DNA from: Streptomyces sp. BHT-5-2
Lineage (GTDB): Bacteria; Actinomycetota; Actinomycetes; Streptomycetales; Streptomycetaceae
Direction: 5' to 3'
NCBI RefSeq assembly: GCF_019774615.1
Contig: NZ_CP081496.1
Coordinates: forward strand, 2,418,001 to 2,482,000
DNA length: 64,000 bases
A model generated the notes under the pieces. The model saw only the letters and a list, made by a program, of their open reading frames with translations, was not told the DNA's origin and searched no databases. The position numbers and the translations under genes are program-made. This document shows positions 28,077-37,043 of this stretch, piece by piece (position 1 is the first letter of the stretch; each line of letters opens with the position of its first letter).

Positions 28077-29093
28077 ATGCCAGGCGCCATTTACGCCGAA
28101 GGTCTGGTGAAGACGTTCGGCGAGGTGAGGGCGCTGGACGGCGTCGACCTCGACGTTCCCGAAGGCACCGTCCTCGGACTGCTCGGCCCGAACGGTGCCG
28201 GCAAGACCACCACCGTCCGGGTCCTGACGACCCTGCTGCGGCCCGACCGGGGCACCGCGCGGGTCGCCGGCATCGACGTGCTCGCGCATCCCGACGCGGT
28301 GCGCCGCTCCATCGGCCTCTCCGGTCAATTCGCCGCCGTCGACGAGTACTTGACGGGCCGGGAGAACCTGGTGATGGCCGGGCGGCTCTACCAGATGGGC
28401 GGGCGCGCGGCCAAGCGCCGGGCCGACGAGCTCCTGGAGCGGTTCAACCTCGCCGACGCCGCCGACCGCACCGCCAAGACCTACTCCGGCGGTATGCGCC
28501 GCCGGCTCGACCTGGCCGCCGCGCTGGTCGTCAGCCCGCCCGTGATGTTCATGGACGAGCCGACCACCGGCCTGGACCCGCGCAACCGCCAGGCGCTCTG
28601 GGACGTCATCCAGGAGCTGGTCGCCGGCGGCACCACCCTGCTGCTCACCACCCAGTATCTGGAGGAGGCCGACCGGCTCGCGCACGACATCTGCGTCGTC
28701 GACCACGGCAAGGTCATCGCCCGCGGCACCTCCGACCAGCTCAAGGCCCGCACCGGCGGCGAGCGGATCGAGGTCGTGGTGCACACGCCCGAGCAGCTGA
28801 CCGTGGCGGAGGAGGTGCTGCGCGCGGTCGCCAAGGGCGAGGGCGCGGTCGAGCAGCACACCCGGAAGCTCACGTTCCCGGTGACCGGCGGCGCCAAGCT
28901 GCTCGCCGAGGTCATCCGCGAACTGGACACCCGCGCGGTGGAGATCGACGACATCGGGCTGCGCCGCCCGACCCTCGACGACGTCTTCATCGCGCTGACC
29001 GGGCACGCCGCCGAGACGGAGACGGAGACGGCGAACGGCGAGGCCGACGGCGCCGAGGCCGGTGCGGTGGGCTCGAAGGAGGGCGTGCGATGA
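28077..29093 (+). CDS. ABC transporter ATP-binding protein, DrrA type
   Basis: 338 residues. Walker A GPNGAGKTT, signature YSGGMRRRLDLAAALV, Walker B VMFMDEPTTGLDPRN and the switch histidine region are all present. The C-terminal extension (about 230-315) is the DrrA-type regulatory tail, ending in a Glu/Thr-rich stretch. With the permease 29155-29958 it forms a drug exporter of the daunorubicin-resistance family (ABC-2). The ATG at 28077 is preceded by GGGGGTATCCAT. Substrate unknown; the pair is part of the core region rather than the polyketide cluster. Confidence 0.92.
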   Translation: MPGAIYAEGLVKTFGEVRALDGVDLDVPEGTVLGLLGPNGAGKTTTVRVLTTLLRPDRGTARVAGIDVLAHPDAVRRSIGLSGQFAAVDEYLTGRENLVMAGRLYQMGGRAAKRRADELLERFNLADAADRTAKTYSGGMRRRLDLAAALVVSPPVMFMDEPTTGLDPRNRQALWDVIQELVAGGTTLLLTTQYLEEADRLAHDICVVDHGKVIARGTSDQLKARTGGERIEVVVHTPEQLTVAEEVLRAVAKGEGAVEQHTRKLTFPVTGGAKLLAEVIRELDTRAVEIDDIGLRRPTLDDVFIALTGHAAETETETANGEADGAEAGAVGSKEGVR

Positions 29094-29158
29094 GTGCGGT
29101 CGGTCATACGGCGGGCGAGGCGGTCGCCCGGGGAACCCGGAAGGAGCCGGCGAAGTGA
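29090..29158 (+). CDS. Putative 22-codon coupling ORF between exporter genes
   Basis: ATG at 29090 overlaps the stop of the ATPase gene (ATGA), and its own TGA overlaps the GTG of the permease (GTGA). The peptide would start MSAVGHTAGEAVARG. The two 4-bp overlaps make a chain that could carry ribosomes from the ATPase to the permease. It may equally be the decayed 5' end of a longer permease frame. No homology known. Confidence 0.3.
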   Translation: MSAVGHTAGEAVARGTRKEPAK

Positions 29159-29958
29159 GCGGCATCAGCGACTCCCTGGTCATCGCCCGCAGGAACGTAA
29201 CTCGCATGGTCCGGATTCCCGAGGTCTTGGTGTTCGGGCTGATCCAGCCGATCATGTTCGTGGTGCTGTTCAGCTACGTGTTCGGCGGCTCCATCAACGT
29301 CCCGGGCGCGGGCATCAGCCCCTCCGGATACCGCGAGTTCCTGATGGCCGGGATCTTCGCCCAGACCGTCACCTTCGCCACCGCCGGAGCGGGCGCGGGG
29401 ATCGCCGACGACATGCACAAGGGGCTGATCGACCGCTTCCGCTCGCTGCCCATGGCCCGTGGCGCGGTGCTCACCGGACGCACCCTCGCCGACCTGGTGC
29501 AGACCGCGCTGACCCTGGTGGTGCTCGCACTGGTCGCCCTCCTGGTCGGCTGGCGCGTCCACGAGAACTTCGGCAACGTGCTCGCCGGTTTCGGCCTGCT
29601 GCTCCTGCTGGGTTACGCGTTCTCCTGGATCGGCGCCCTGATCGGGCTGAGCGTGCGCACCCCCGAGGCCGCCACCTCCGGCGGGCTGCTCTGGCTGTTC
29701 CCGCTGACGTTCATCTCGAACGCGTTCGTGCCCAGCGACAACATGCCGACGGTGCTGCGGCACTTCGCCGAGTGGAACCCCTTCAGCTCCACCGTGCAGG
29801 CGGCGCGGGAGCTCTTCGGCAACATCCCGCAGGGCTATCCGGTGCCGGACGCCTGGCCCATGCAGCACCCGGTGCCGGCCTCGGCGCTCTGGTCCGTCGT
29901 GATCATCGTGGTCTTCCGGACGCTGGCGGTCCGCAAGTACCGCTCGGCGTCCGCCTGA
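29155..29958 (+). CDS. ABC-2 type transporter permease, DrrB type
   Basis: 267 residues with six hydrophobic segments. It starts with the cytoplasmic VSGISDSLVIARRNVTRMVR and first helix VLVFGLIQPIMFVVLFSYVFGG, typical of DrrB. The conserved stretch LPMARGAVLTGRTLADLVQT is present. The GTG at 29155 is chosen because AAGGAG lies 8 bp upstream. Partner of the preceding ATPase. Confidence 0.92.
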   Translation: MSGISDSLVIARRNVTRMVRIPEVLVFGLIQPIMFVVLFSYVFGGSINVPGAGISPSGYREFLMAGIFAQTVTFATAGAGAGIADDMHKGLIDRFRSLPMARGAVLTGRTLADLVQTALTLVVLALVALLVGWRVHENFGNVLAGFGLLLLLGYAFSWIGALIGLSVRTPEAATSGGLLWLFPLTFISNAFVPSDNMPTVLRHFAEWNPFSSTVQAARELFGNIPQGYPVPDAWPMQHPVPASALWSVVIIVVFRTLAVRKYRSASA

Positions 29959-30020
29959 TCGGCGACCGCCCGACGCCCGGGCCGCCGGCTCAAGGTCCGG
30001 CCGGCGCCCCGCCCGCACAC

Positions 30021-30061
30021 GCGGAAGCGGCCCGGAACAGTGTGCTCCGGGCCGCTTCCGC
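30021..30061. terminator. Strong bidirectional terminator
   Basis: A 16-bp perfect inverted repeat (arm GCGGAAGCGGCCCGGA) with a 9-bp loop lies between the convergent permease gene and greA. Confidence 0.88.
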
Positions 30062-30091
30062 TGGGCTTGGGGGATCCGTGTGCCGCGCCGC

Positions 30092-30589
30092 TCAGCCGGA
30101 GTAGGGCTTGGCGTCGAGGATCTTCACGGTCGCCTTCTTGCCGTTGGGCAGCTCGTACTCGGCGTCGGCGCCGATCTTCTTGCCGTTCACGCCGTTCCCC
30201 AGCGGCGACTGCGGGGAGTACGTCTCGATGTCCGTGCTCGCGTACTCCCGCGAGGCCAGCAGGAACCGCAGGGTGTCGTCCGGGTCTCCGTCGAACGCGA
30301 TGGTGACGACCATGCCGGGGGCGACCGTGCCGTCGGCCTTGGGGGCTTCGCCGACCTTCGCGGACTCCAGCAGCTGCTTGAGCTGGCGGACGCGCAGCTC
30401 CTGCTTGCCCTGCTCCTCCTTGGCCGCGTGGTACCCGGCGTTCTCCTTCAGGTCACCTTCCTCGCGGGCCGCCTGGATCTTCTCGGTGATCTCGGCGCGT
30501 GCGGGACCAGACAGGTACTCCAGCTCGGCCTTGAGCTGGTCATACGCCTCCTGGGTCAGCCAGGTGACGTTCTCGCTGGTCTGGGTCAC
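30092..30589 (-). CDS. greA: Transcription elongation factor GreA
   Basis: 165 residues. The N-terminal coiled coil carries the acidic tip EEGDLKENAGYHAAKEEQG, which reaches into the RNA polymerase channel to stimulate cleavage of backtracked RNA; the C-terminal FKBP-like domain ends SPLGNGVNGKKIGADAEY and the final basic segment. GTG start at 30589 with GAGGAG upstream; the longer upstream frame has no homology. Confidence 0.95.
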   Translation of the reverse strand: MTQTSENVTWLTQEAYDQLKAELEYLSGPARAEITEKIQAAREEGDLKENAGYHAAKEEQGKQELRVRQLKQLLESAKVGEAPKADGTVAPGMVVTIAFDGDPDDTLRFLLASREYASTDIETYSPQSPLGNGVNGKKIGADAEYELPNGKKATVKILDAKPYSG

Positions 30590-30847
30590 AGGTGCTCCTC
30601 GTCGGTACTGGGGATAAATCAAACGCCCTACCAGGAAGGTTTGCGCCTTCACAGGTGGGCGAAACCACGAGCCTAACAATTCCGGCACAAAAGGGGGAAG
30701 AGGAATTTCACAGTGTTGGCGCGCGATTGCATCGTCGCTGATCAGGGGCGATCGGGCCGGGCGCGGGGGTCGACCGTTCGAGTCACCAGGGCCTTCCGCA
30801 CGGCGCGGGCGCGACGTCCCGCCGGGCCGCGCCGGCCCCCGCCGGGG

Positions 30848-31264
30848 TCAGCCCTTGCCGGCCGCGGAGCCGGTGCAGCCGACCAGGACGGCGTTGGTCG
30901 CCCGCTTCGTGGTGCGCAGCGTGACCTCGGTGTCGACCTGGCCGGAGCGCTGGTCGACGGTCACGTCCTTGCGGCCGACCTCGGAGCCGTCGGTGGCCTG
31001 CGAACGGACCGTGCACACGCCGGTGTCGTCCGTGCCCTTGACCACTTCGAGGTGGACCTTGACCTCGTGGTCGGAGACCGCGTCCCAGGTGATGATCCGG
31101 CCGCTGAGGTCCTGCCCGGAGATGTACGAGACGCCCAGCCAGCCGACCACGCCGAGCAGCAGCACACCGAGCACCGAGCCGACGATCTTGAGTTTGCGGT
31201 CCGCGCGCTGGTCCGCGGAGCGGCCGTAGCGTCCCTCGGGGAGCCCTTCGCGCACCGCGGTCAT
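30848..31264 (-). CDS. DUF4307 membrane protein
   Basis: 138 residues. A short polar N-terminus (EGRYGRSADQRADRK), one transmembrane helix (about 26-48) and an extracytoplasmic beta-rich domain with two cysteines (CTVRSQ and VLVGCTG). This is the actinobacterial DUF4307 family, regularly next to mca. Function unknown; divergent from mca. Confidence 0.85.
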   Translation of the reverse strand: MTAVREGLPEGRYGRSADQRADRKLKIVGSVLGVLLLGVVGWLGVSYISGQDLSGRIITWDAVSDHEVKVHLEVVKGTDDTGVCTVRSQATDGSEVGRKDVTVDQRSGQVDTEVTLRTTKRATNAVLVGCTGSAAGKG

Positions 31265-31394
31265 GATCCATCCTCCTGCTCGGGACCGGGAAGCGTCGGA
31301 CCCCCGGGGGGTCCCCGCCCCAGGGAATACAGCGCCCCCTCGCTTCGGTCACTATAGGAGGCATCTTCTCCGGCCTTTCACTGAGGATCGAGTC

Positions 31395-32267
31395 TTGACT
31401 GAGCAGCTGCGATTGATGGCGGTCCACGCCCACCCCGACGACGAGTCGAGCAAGGGTGCGGCCACCATGGCCAAGTACGTGTCCGAGGGGGTGGACGTGC
31501 TGGTCGTCACCTGCACAGGGGGCGAGCGGGGGTCCATCCTCAACCCCAAGCTCCAGGGGGACCCGTACATCGAGGAGCACATCCACGAGGTGCGCAGGAA
31601 GGAAATGGACGAGGCCCGGGAGATCCTGGGCGTCAAGCAGGAGTGGCTGGGCTTCGTCGACTCCGGGCTGCCCGAGGGCGACCCGCTGCCGCCGCTGCCC
31701 GAGGGCTGCTTCGCCCTCCAGGACGTCGAGGCCGCGGCCGAGCGCCTGGTGAAGCTGATCCGTGAGTTCAAGCCGCAGGTCATCACCACCTACGACGAGA
31801 ACGGCGGCTACCCGCACCCGGACCACATCATGACCCACAAGATCACGATGGTGGCCTTCGAGGCGGCCGGCGACCCGGAGAAGTACCCGGAGGCCGGCGA
31901 GCCCTGGCAGCCGCAGAAGCTCTACTACAACCAGGGCTTCAACAAGCCGCGCACCATCGCGCTGCACGAGGCGCTGCTGGAGCGCGGCATGGAGTCGCCC
32001 TACGGCGAGTGGCTGGAGCGCTGGAAGCAGTTCGAGCGCCGCGAGCGCACGCTGACCACCTACATCCCCTGCGCCGACTTCTTCGAGATCCGTGACAAGG
32101 CGCTGATCGCCCACGCCACCCAGATCGACCCCGACGGCGGGTGGTTCCGGGTGCCGATGGACATCCAGCGCGAGGTCTGGCCGACGGAGGAATACGAGCT
32201 CGCGAAGTCCCTCGTGGACACTTCGCTCCCCGAGGACGACCTCTTCGCGGGCATCCGCAACAATTGA
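31395..32267 (+). CDS. mca: Mycothiol S-conjugate amidase
   Basis: 290 residues. The zinc motif AHPDDE (His13, Asp16) and the C-terminal HPDHIMTH segment place it in the MshB/Mca (LmbE-like) family; full length and the VHAHPDDESSKG start favour Mca. It cleaves mycothiol S-conjugates in detoxification of electrophiles and antibiotics. I chose a TTG start at 31395 because the frame begins TEQLRLMAVHAH as in the family and GAGGATCG precedes it; the in-frame codons farther upstream show no homology. TATAGG (31354-31359) may be its -10. Confidence 0.93.
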   Translation: MTEQLRLMAVHAHPDDESSKGAATMAKYVSEGVDVLVVTCTGGERGSILNPKLQGDPYIEEHIHEVRRKEMDEAREILGVKQEWLGFVDSGLPEGDPLPPLPEGCFALQDVEAAAERLVKLIREFKPQVITTYDENGGYPHPDHIMTHKITMVAFEAAGDPEKYPEAGEPWQPQKLYYNQGFNKPRTIALHEALLERGMESPYGEWLERWKQFERRERTLTTYIPCADFFEIRDKALIAHATQIDPDGGWFRVPMDIQREVWPTEEYELAKSLVDTSLPEDDLFAGIRNN

Positions 32268-32271
32268 GCCC

Positions 32272-32520
32272 ATGATGAGCGCGACCAGCACCCTCGCCCT
32301 GACGCACTTCGTCACCCTTGCCGACAACTTCGACAAGGACAAGGTGACCCCCGGCGTCCTCGGCTTCATCGTCTTCGCGGTCATCGGCGGTGCCGTGTGG
32401 CTGCTGATGAAGTCCATGAACAAGCACATGCGCAAGGTGGACTTCGAGGAGACCCCGGAGGACGGCCGGGCGGACACCACCGCCCCGGCCGCCGCGGCCC
32501 CGAAGCCGAAGACCAGCTGA
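32272..32520 (+). CDS. Small single-pass membrane protein downstream of mca
   Basis: 82 residues with one transmembrane helix (VLGFIVFAVIGGAVWLLM) and a polar C-terminal tail rich in Ala/Pro/Lys. It follows mca by 4 bp, so it is co-transcribed. ATG at 32272 or the next codon. Function unknown, but the pairing with mca is common in Streptomyces as far as I recall. Confidence 0.8.
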   Translation: MMSATSTLALTHFVTLADNFDKDKVTPGVLGFIVFAVIGGAVWLLMKSMNKHMRKVDFEETPEDGRADTTAPAAAAPKPKTS

Positions 32521-32708
32521 CGGCCCGGCGCCGGGGCACCAGGTCCCGGGGCACGGGCGTGCGCACCGGGCGGCGGCCGGTGGACCGATCCGGCGGCCCA
32601 CCGGGCCGAGCGGTCGGCGAGCCGTGTCGCGGGCCGGGGCTCTCGCCTGCCCCGACGGGTGGCACGCCCCGCCGTCACGCCGCGGCCGCCGTCACCGCGC
32701 CGCCGGTG

Positions 32709-35700
32709 TCACTCCGCGGCCGCGGACGCCGCGGTTATCGCCATGATCTCCCTGGCCTGGCGGTCCGGCACCATGCCGAGCCGCCAGCCCTGCCATCCCG
32801 TCTCCGGCTCGATCCCGCGCTCCAGCAGCAGCGCGAAGGTCTGCGCGGACTCCGCCAGCTTGGCGTCCCGGCCGTCGTGCCGCTCCTGCACCAGCTGCGC
32901 CAGCTCCTCCTGGGCCACCGCCGTGCCGATCACCGAACCGCCCGGTGAGGCGAACGGCAGCAGCGTGCACCGCAGGAACCGCGCCCAGTCCGCACCGCGC
33001 CGGTCGCCGTAGCCGGCGAAGAGCTCCGCGGCCTCGTCGGCCAGCGCCAGTGCCTGGGCGGCCCGGCCGTTGCCGGCGTCGACGACCACCAGCTCCAGCA
33101 GCGACCACGCCTCGCCGTGCGCCACCCCGATCCGCTGGAAGTCCTTCCGGGCGTCCTGGAGCAGCTGCCGGGCGAAGCCGCTGTTGCGCAGCGAACCGGT
33201 CTGCTCGGCCCGCAGGTCCCGGGTCACCCGGCCCGCGTGGTGCCGGGCGCAGGCCAGGCCGTAGGCGTCCTGCATGCGGCTGAACATGTTGCGCGCACGC
33301 TCCAGCTGGCGGAGCGCCGCATCGCGCTCACCGCGCTCCTCCAGCGCCTGGCCCAGGTGGTACATCGTCCACGCCTCGCCGCGGACGTCCTCGTGCTGGC
33401 GGTGCAGCGGCAGCGCGCGATGCAGCTGGTCGGCGGCCGGGCCGGGATCACCGGCCACCAGGCGGGCCCGCGCCAGCTGGGTCATCGCCCAGGCCGTGCC
33501 GCGGTCGTCGTGCGTGCGGCCGTACAGCTCCAGCGCGGACGTCAGCGCCTCCTCGGCGCGCGGGACGTCGCCCTGCCGCAGATGGACCTGGCCGAGCTGG
33601 AAGTGCGCCCACGCCTGGCCGTGCAGGCTCTCGCTCTCCTCATGGAGCGCCATCGACTCCCGCAGCATCTCCAGGGCCTCGGGGAGCCGGCCCCGGTCGC
33701 GCTCCACCGCGGCCAGCGCGTGCAGCGTCCAGGCACGGTCGCCGCGCATCTCCGGGCCGGCCTGGAGATCCAGCGCCTCCCGCAGCTTGGCCGCGGCCTC
33801 GGTGAGGCTGCCCTGCTGCTGGAGGGTGATGCCCAGATCGCGCAGCGCGCGGGCCGCGCCCACCGGGTGCTGCGCCTCGAAATAGAGGTCGACCACCGAC
33901 GACAGCGTCGTCCGGGCGCGGTCCAGCTCGCCCAGTTGGCGGGCCGCGACGCCGGTCCGCCACTGCACCGAGCGCACCAGCAGCCCCTGGCCCGCCGCCT
34001 GGGTCAGCTCGCTCAGCTCGCCCAGCCGGTAGAGGTCGCCGCGCAGCAGGCAGTAGTCGCACAGCGCGCCCAGCAGATGCGAGACGGCGTCCTGGTCGAC
34101 CTCCTGGTCGGCGTGGCGGAGGGCGGCGGTGATGAAGCTGGTCTCGTCGTCCAGCCACTGGAGGGCCGCGTCCAGGGACGGGAAGCCGTGCGGGCCGAAG
34201 CGGTCGGCGCGGGTGGAGGTGTTGCCGTCGACCAGCCGGATCACCGCGTCGGCCAGCTCGGCATAGCCGCGGATCAGCCGTTCCTGGGCGGCGGCGCGCT
34301 CGGCCGGCTCCTCCTCGTCCGTCAGCCGGGCGTGCGCGAAGCGGTGCACCAGGGGGTGCAGGCGGTAGCGGGCGCCGCGGACGTGCTCCAGCAGGCCGGC
34401 CCCGGCCAGCTCCGTCAGCCGGCGCTTCGCCTCAGCGTCGGGGACGCCCAGCAGCGCGGCCGCGGCGGCGACGCCCAGGCTCGCCCGCCCCACCAGGGCC
34501 AGCCGGCGCAGCAACTGCCGGGCCTGCGGCGGCTGGTCGGCATAGCGCAGCGCCAGCACCCGCTCCACCGGTCCCGCGGTGTCGGCCGCCGCCAGCTCGT
34601 CGGCCAGCGCGGCGGCGGAGCGGTCGCCCAGCGCGGAACCGGCCGCGCGCAGGGCCAGCGGCAGGCCGGCGCACAGCTCGGAGATCCGGTCGAGCGCCTG
34701 CGCGTCGTACGGACCCGCGCCGTCCGCCGCCTCCGGCCCGGAGGGGGCCGCCGACCGCAGCAGCTCCTCCACGCCCGCCGCGTCCAGCGCGGCCACCGGG
34801 AGGTGGTGCACCCGCGCCGCCAGCTCCGCGGGGAGCTCCAGCGGCGTACGGGACGTGACCAGGACCAGGCTGTCGGAGCGCTCCGGCACCAGGGCCCGCA
34901 CCTGCTCGGCGTCCGAGGCGTCGTCCAGCAGCACCGCCACCGGGAGCCCCGTCAGATGCTGGTGGTAGATCTCGGTGAGCCGGCGGACGTGCTGCTCCTG
35001 GGAGGGGCGCTCGCGGAAGAGCAGCTGCTCGCGCGGCGCGCCGAGGCGGTTGAGCAGGTGCAGCAGCGCGTCCCGGGTCGGCAGCGGCACCTCGCCGGGG
35101 GTGTCGCCGCGCAGATCCACCAGGCACGCGGCGCGGAACTGATCCCGCAGCTGATGCGCCGCCCGCACCGCCAGCGCCGTCCGCCCCGAGCCGGGCTCGC
35201 CGTGCAGCACCACCACCGTCGGCCGGGTCTCTGTGCTCGCCCGGCCGGCCTGCACCCACTGGACGATCCGCGCCAGCTCCGCCCGGCGGCCGGCGAACGG
35301 GCCGTCCGGCTGCGGGAGTTGGGTGAACGACCGGTCCAGGACCGACCGCCGGCGGGCCGCCGCGCTGCGGTCCGCGCCGCGCAGCTGCGGGCCCCGTGAG
35401 CCCTTCCCCGCCGACTGGGCCGTGGACGGGCCACCGCCCCGCGCCGCCGCGGTCAGCATCCGCTGCTGGTCCAGGAACGGCCGGACGCCGCGCACCTCCA
35501 GCGCCGTCAGCCACTGGAGCCGCAACTGCTCCGGGCCGCCGGGCTGGCCCCGCATGCCGGCCTGGCGGTGGGCCGCGGGGAGGTGGCCGGCGGTCAGCTT
35601 CACGACCGTGGCCGCCGCGCCCGCCACCAGGGCCGCGGCGCCCGCACCGAGCGCCGGCCCGCCGCCCGTGCCGTACGCCAGATCCACCCCCAGGGCGGCC

Positions 35701-35990
35701 GCCGCGGCCACCGCGGACGCCACCACCGGGGTGGCCAGCTCCTTGCGTGACAGCCGCTGGGCCAACGGCCGCCGGCCGGCCGCCGCCTCGTCAAGCGCGC
35801 GCGAGTACGCCCCGTACTCCTCCGCCGCGGCGGCGGCCAGCTCGTCCAGGGCCGCCCGGGCCCTGCCCAGCAGCGCCGGCCCGTCGAGCCGGCCGCCCGA
35901 GCGGCGCACCTCCTCCTCGACCGTCCGCACCAGCAGCGCGTCCGCGTCCTTGCGGTGGCCGTCGCGCAGCTCTGCCCCTTCGCCCGGCAT
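32709..35990 (-). CDS. STAND NTPase: NB-ARC domain with TPR repeats
   Basis: 1093 residues. The N-terminal helical region includes two hydrophobic stretches (about 88-135), suggesting membrane association. An NB-ARC ATPase follows, with Walker [11 protein letters not shown] (near residue 265), Walker [11 protein letters not shown] and a winged-helix-like region. The C-terminal half (about 600-1060) is TPR repeats with recurring AWTLHALA / [15 protein letters not shown] units. Such proteins sense a ligand or partner and switch by nucleotide binding; in Streptomyces they include regulators and suspected defence proteins. No SARP DNA-binding domain is attached. Ligand unknown. Confidence 0.85.
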   Translation of the reverse strand: MPGEGAELRDGHRKDADALLVRTVEEEVRRSGGRLDGPALLGRARAALDELAAAAAEEYGAYSRALDEAAAGRRPLAQRLSRKELATPVVASAVAAAAALGVDLAYGTGGGPALGAGAAALVAGAAATVVKLTAGHLPAAHRQAGMRGQPGGPEQLRLQWLTALEVRGVRPFLDQQRMLTAAARGGGPSTAQSAGKGSRGPQLRGADRSAAARRRSVLDRSFTQLPQPDGPFAGRRAELARIVQWVQAGRASTETRPTVVVLHGEPGSGRTALAVRAAHQLRDQFRAACLVDLRGDTPGEVPLPTRDALLHLLNRLGAPREQLLFRERPSQEQHVRRLTEIYHQHLTGLPVAVLLDDASDAEQVRALVPERSDSLVLVTSRTPLELPAELAARVHHLPVAALDAAGVEELLRSAAPSGPEAADGAGPYDAQALDRISELCAGLPLALRAAGSALGDRSAAALADELAAADTAGPVERVLALRYADQPPQARQLLRRLALVGRASLGVAAAAALLGVPDAEAKRRLTELAGAGLLEHVRGARYRLHPLVHRFAHARLTDEEEPAERAAAQERLIRGYAELADAVIRLVDGNTSTRADRFGPHGFPSLDAALQWLDDETSFITAALRHADQEVDQDAVSHLLGALCDYCLLRGDLYRLGELSELTQAAGQGLLVRSVQWRTGVAARQLGELDRARTTLSSVVDLYFEAQHPVGAARALRDLGITLQQQGSLTEAAAKLREALDLQAGPEMRGDRAWTLHALAAVERDRGRLPEALEMLRESMALHEESESLHGQAWAHFQLGQVHLRQGDVPRAEEALTSALELYGRTHDDRGTAWAMTQLARARLVAGDPGPAADQLHRALPLHRQHEDVRGEAWTMYHLGQALEERGERDAALRQLERARNMFSRMQDAYGLACARHHAGRVTRDLRAEQTGSLRNSGFARQLLQDARKDFQRIGVAHGEAWSLLELVVVDAGNGRAAQALALADEAAELFAGYGDRRGADWARFLRCTLLPFASPGGSVIGTAVAQEELAQLVQERHDGRDAKLAESAQTFALLLERGIEPETGWQGWRLGMVPDRQAREIMAITAASAAAE

Positions 35991-36206
35991 GTCCTTCCCC
36001 CTCCAGCAGTCGCCAGCAGTCCTGGCGGACCATCAGTCGCCGGCGGCTCACCGGAACACGCCCGCGCCGGCCCGTGCCGCCGCGGCTCGCCCCGGCGTGA
36101 TCACCGCCGTACGGACAGTCTTCCGCGCCCGGACCGATTCCGGCAGGGCTGTGGACAACGCCCGCCTCTCCCGGCACCCGCGGCCCCGTTGGAAGAGGAC
36201 GGCCTC

Positions 36207-36278
36207 ATGCCGAACCGCCTGGCTCATGAGACTTCCCCATATCTGCTCCAGCACGCCGACAACCCCGTCGACTGGTGG
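36207..36278 (+). pseudogene. Truncated DUF255/YyaL-type thioredoxin-domain gene (first 24 codons)
   Basis: The start [20 protein letters not shown] followed by VDWW is the unmistakable N-terminus of the YyaL/DUF255 (spermatogenesis-associated protein 20-like) family, whose members run to over 600 residues. After codon 24 the homology stops and the transposase remnant begins, read from the other strand. A 14-bp palindrome GGTGGCGCGCCACC (36274-36287) sits at the join. The rest of the gene is absent from the window, so it was cut by an insertion or rearrangement. Confidence 0.8.
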
Positions 36279-36915
36279 CGCGCCACCGCTTCAGGTCGGC
36301 GAACGCGTGCTCGTTCGCGGCGCGTTCGCGGGCGATGAGCTTGTTCGCCTCCTTCTGGGCCTTGGTGAGGCGGTGGCCCCGGCTTGCGCGGTAGCCGGTC
36401 AGGACGACGGGGTTGTCCGGGGCGTCGTCGAGGCCGTGGGAGCCGAGGTCGGCGAAGGCGGCCGGACCGGCTGCGCGCGGGCGGCGGTGACGTCGTGGGT
36501 GCGGCCCGGCCGGGTGGCCGAAACCCGTATCAGGTTGCCGTGTTCGTCGGTCGGCGCGAGCAGGTGCAGCCCGTGTTGTTTCCTCTTGTTCCTCTTGCCG
36601 GAATGGTTCTTGCGGTCCTCGCGTCCGCGGCGGCGCTGGGTGGGGATGAGGGTGCCGTCGACAAGCACCACCGTGGCGCCCCGTCTCGCGGTCTTCTGGA
36701 GCGCGCGCTCCCGGCGTTCGGCACGGGCGGCCAGGAGGTGGATGGCCTCGAACAGCCGGTGCCGCACCGCCGAGGCCGCCACCGCGTAGGCGCCGGCTGT
36801 GTCCGCGAGGCGTTGGTCAGGGTGGAGCACAGCGAGCACGGCCAGAGCGATCTGGTGCGGGGCCACTGGCTCGGCGGGAAGAACCGCGCCTGCACAACGG
36901 AACGGCCGCGGCGCT
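36279..36915 (-). pseudogene. IS5-type DDE transposase remnant (frameshifted, truncated)
   Basis: One minus-strand frame reads VLVDGTLIPTQRRRGR, then NHSGKRNKRKQHGLHLL and GRTHDV, typical of IS5-group transposases. Near 36460 the reading moves to another frame (FADLGSHGLDDAPDNPVVLTG) and continues with [20 protein letters not shown] and FADLKRW up to 36279. So there is at least one frameshift. The N-terminus is cut near 36915 at the exporter operator, and the C-terminus ends at the YyaL join. No terminal inverted repeats could be defined. Not functional. Confidence 0.82.
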
Positions 36916-36916
36916 A

Positions 36917-36999
36917 ACTTACCTGTTGGCAAGTTTGTTGTTGACGCCCCATGGGTGGGGTCCTATCGTTCAAACGATCAAACCTACCTGTTGGCAAGT
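36917..36999 (+). promoter_or_regulatory. Exporter promoter flanked by two operator copies
   Basis: Operator 1 is ACTTACCTGTTGGCAAGT (36917-36934). Operator 2 is ACCTACCTGTTGGCAAGT (36982-36999); both are inverted repeats with a TGTT centre. Between them TTGACG (36941-36946), 17 bp and TATCGT (36964-36969) form a good promoter, and ATCGT-TCAA-ACGAT (36965-36978) is a further small palindrome over the -10. The downstream gene is the MFS exporter (GTG 37044). The same half-sites occur upstream of the TetR gene at 60065-60646. Confidence 0.8.
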
Positions 37000-37043
37000 A
37001 AGCCGGGCGGGCACTCTCGTCCTGTGGCAAGGAGGCGAAGGCT

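Noticed and set aside
33117..35399. Plus-strand open frame antisense to the NB-ARC/TPR gene
   Set aside because: The opposite frame has Walker motifs and TPR repeats; this one has none.
36279..36915. Active insertion sequence
   Set aside because: The transposase frame is shifted near 36460, both ends are missing, and no terminal inverted repeats or target duplication are visible.
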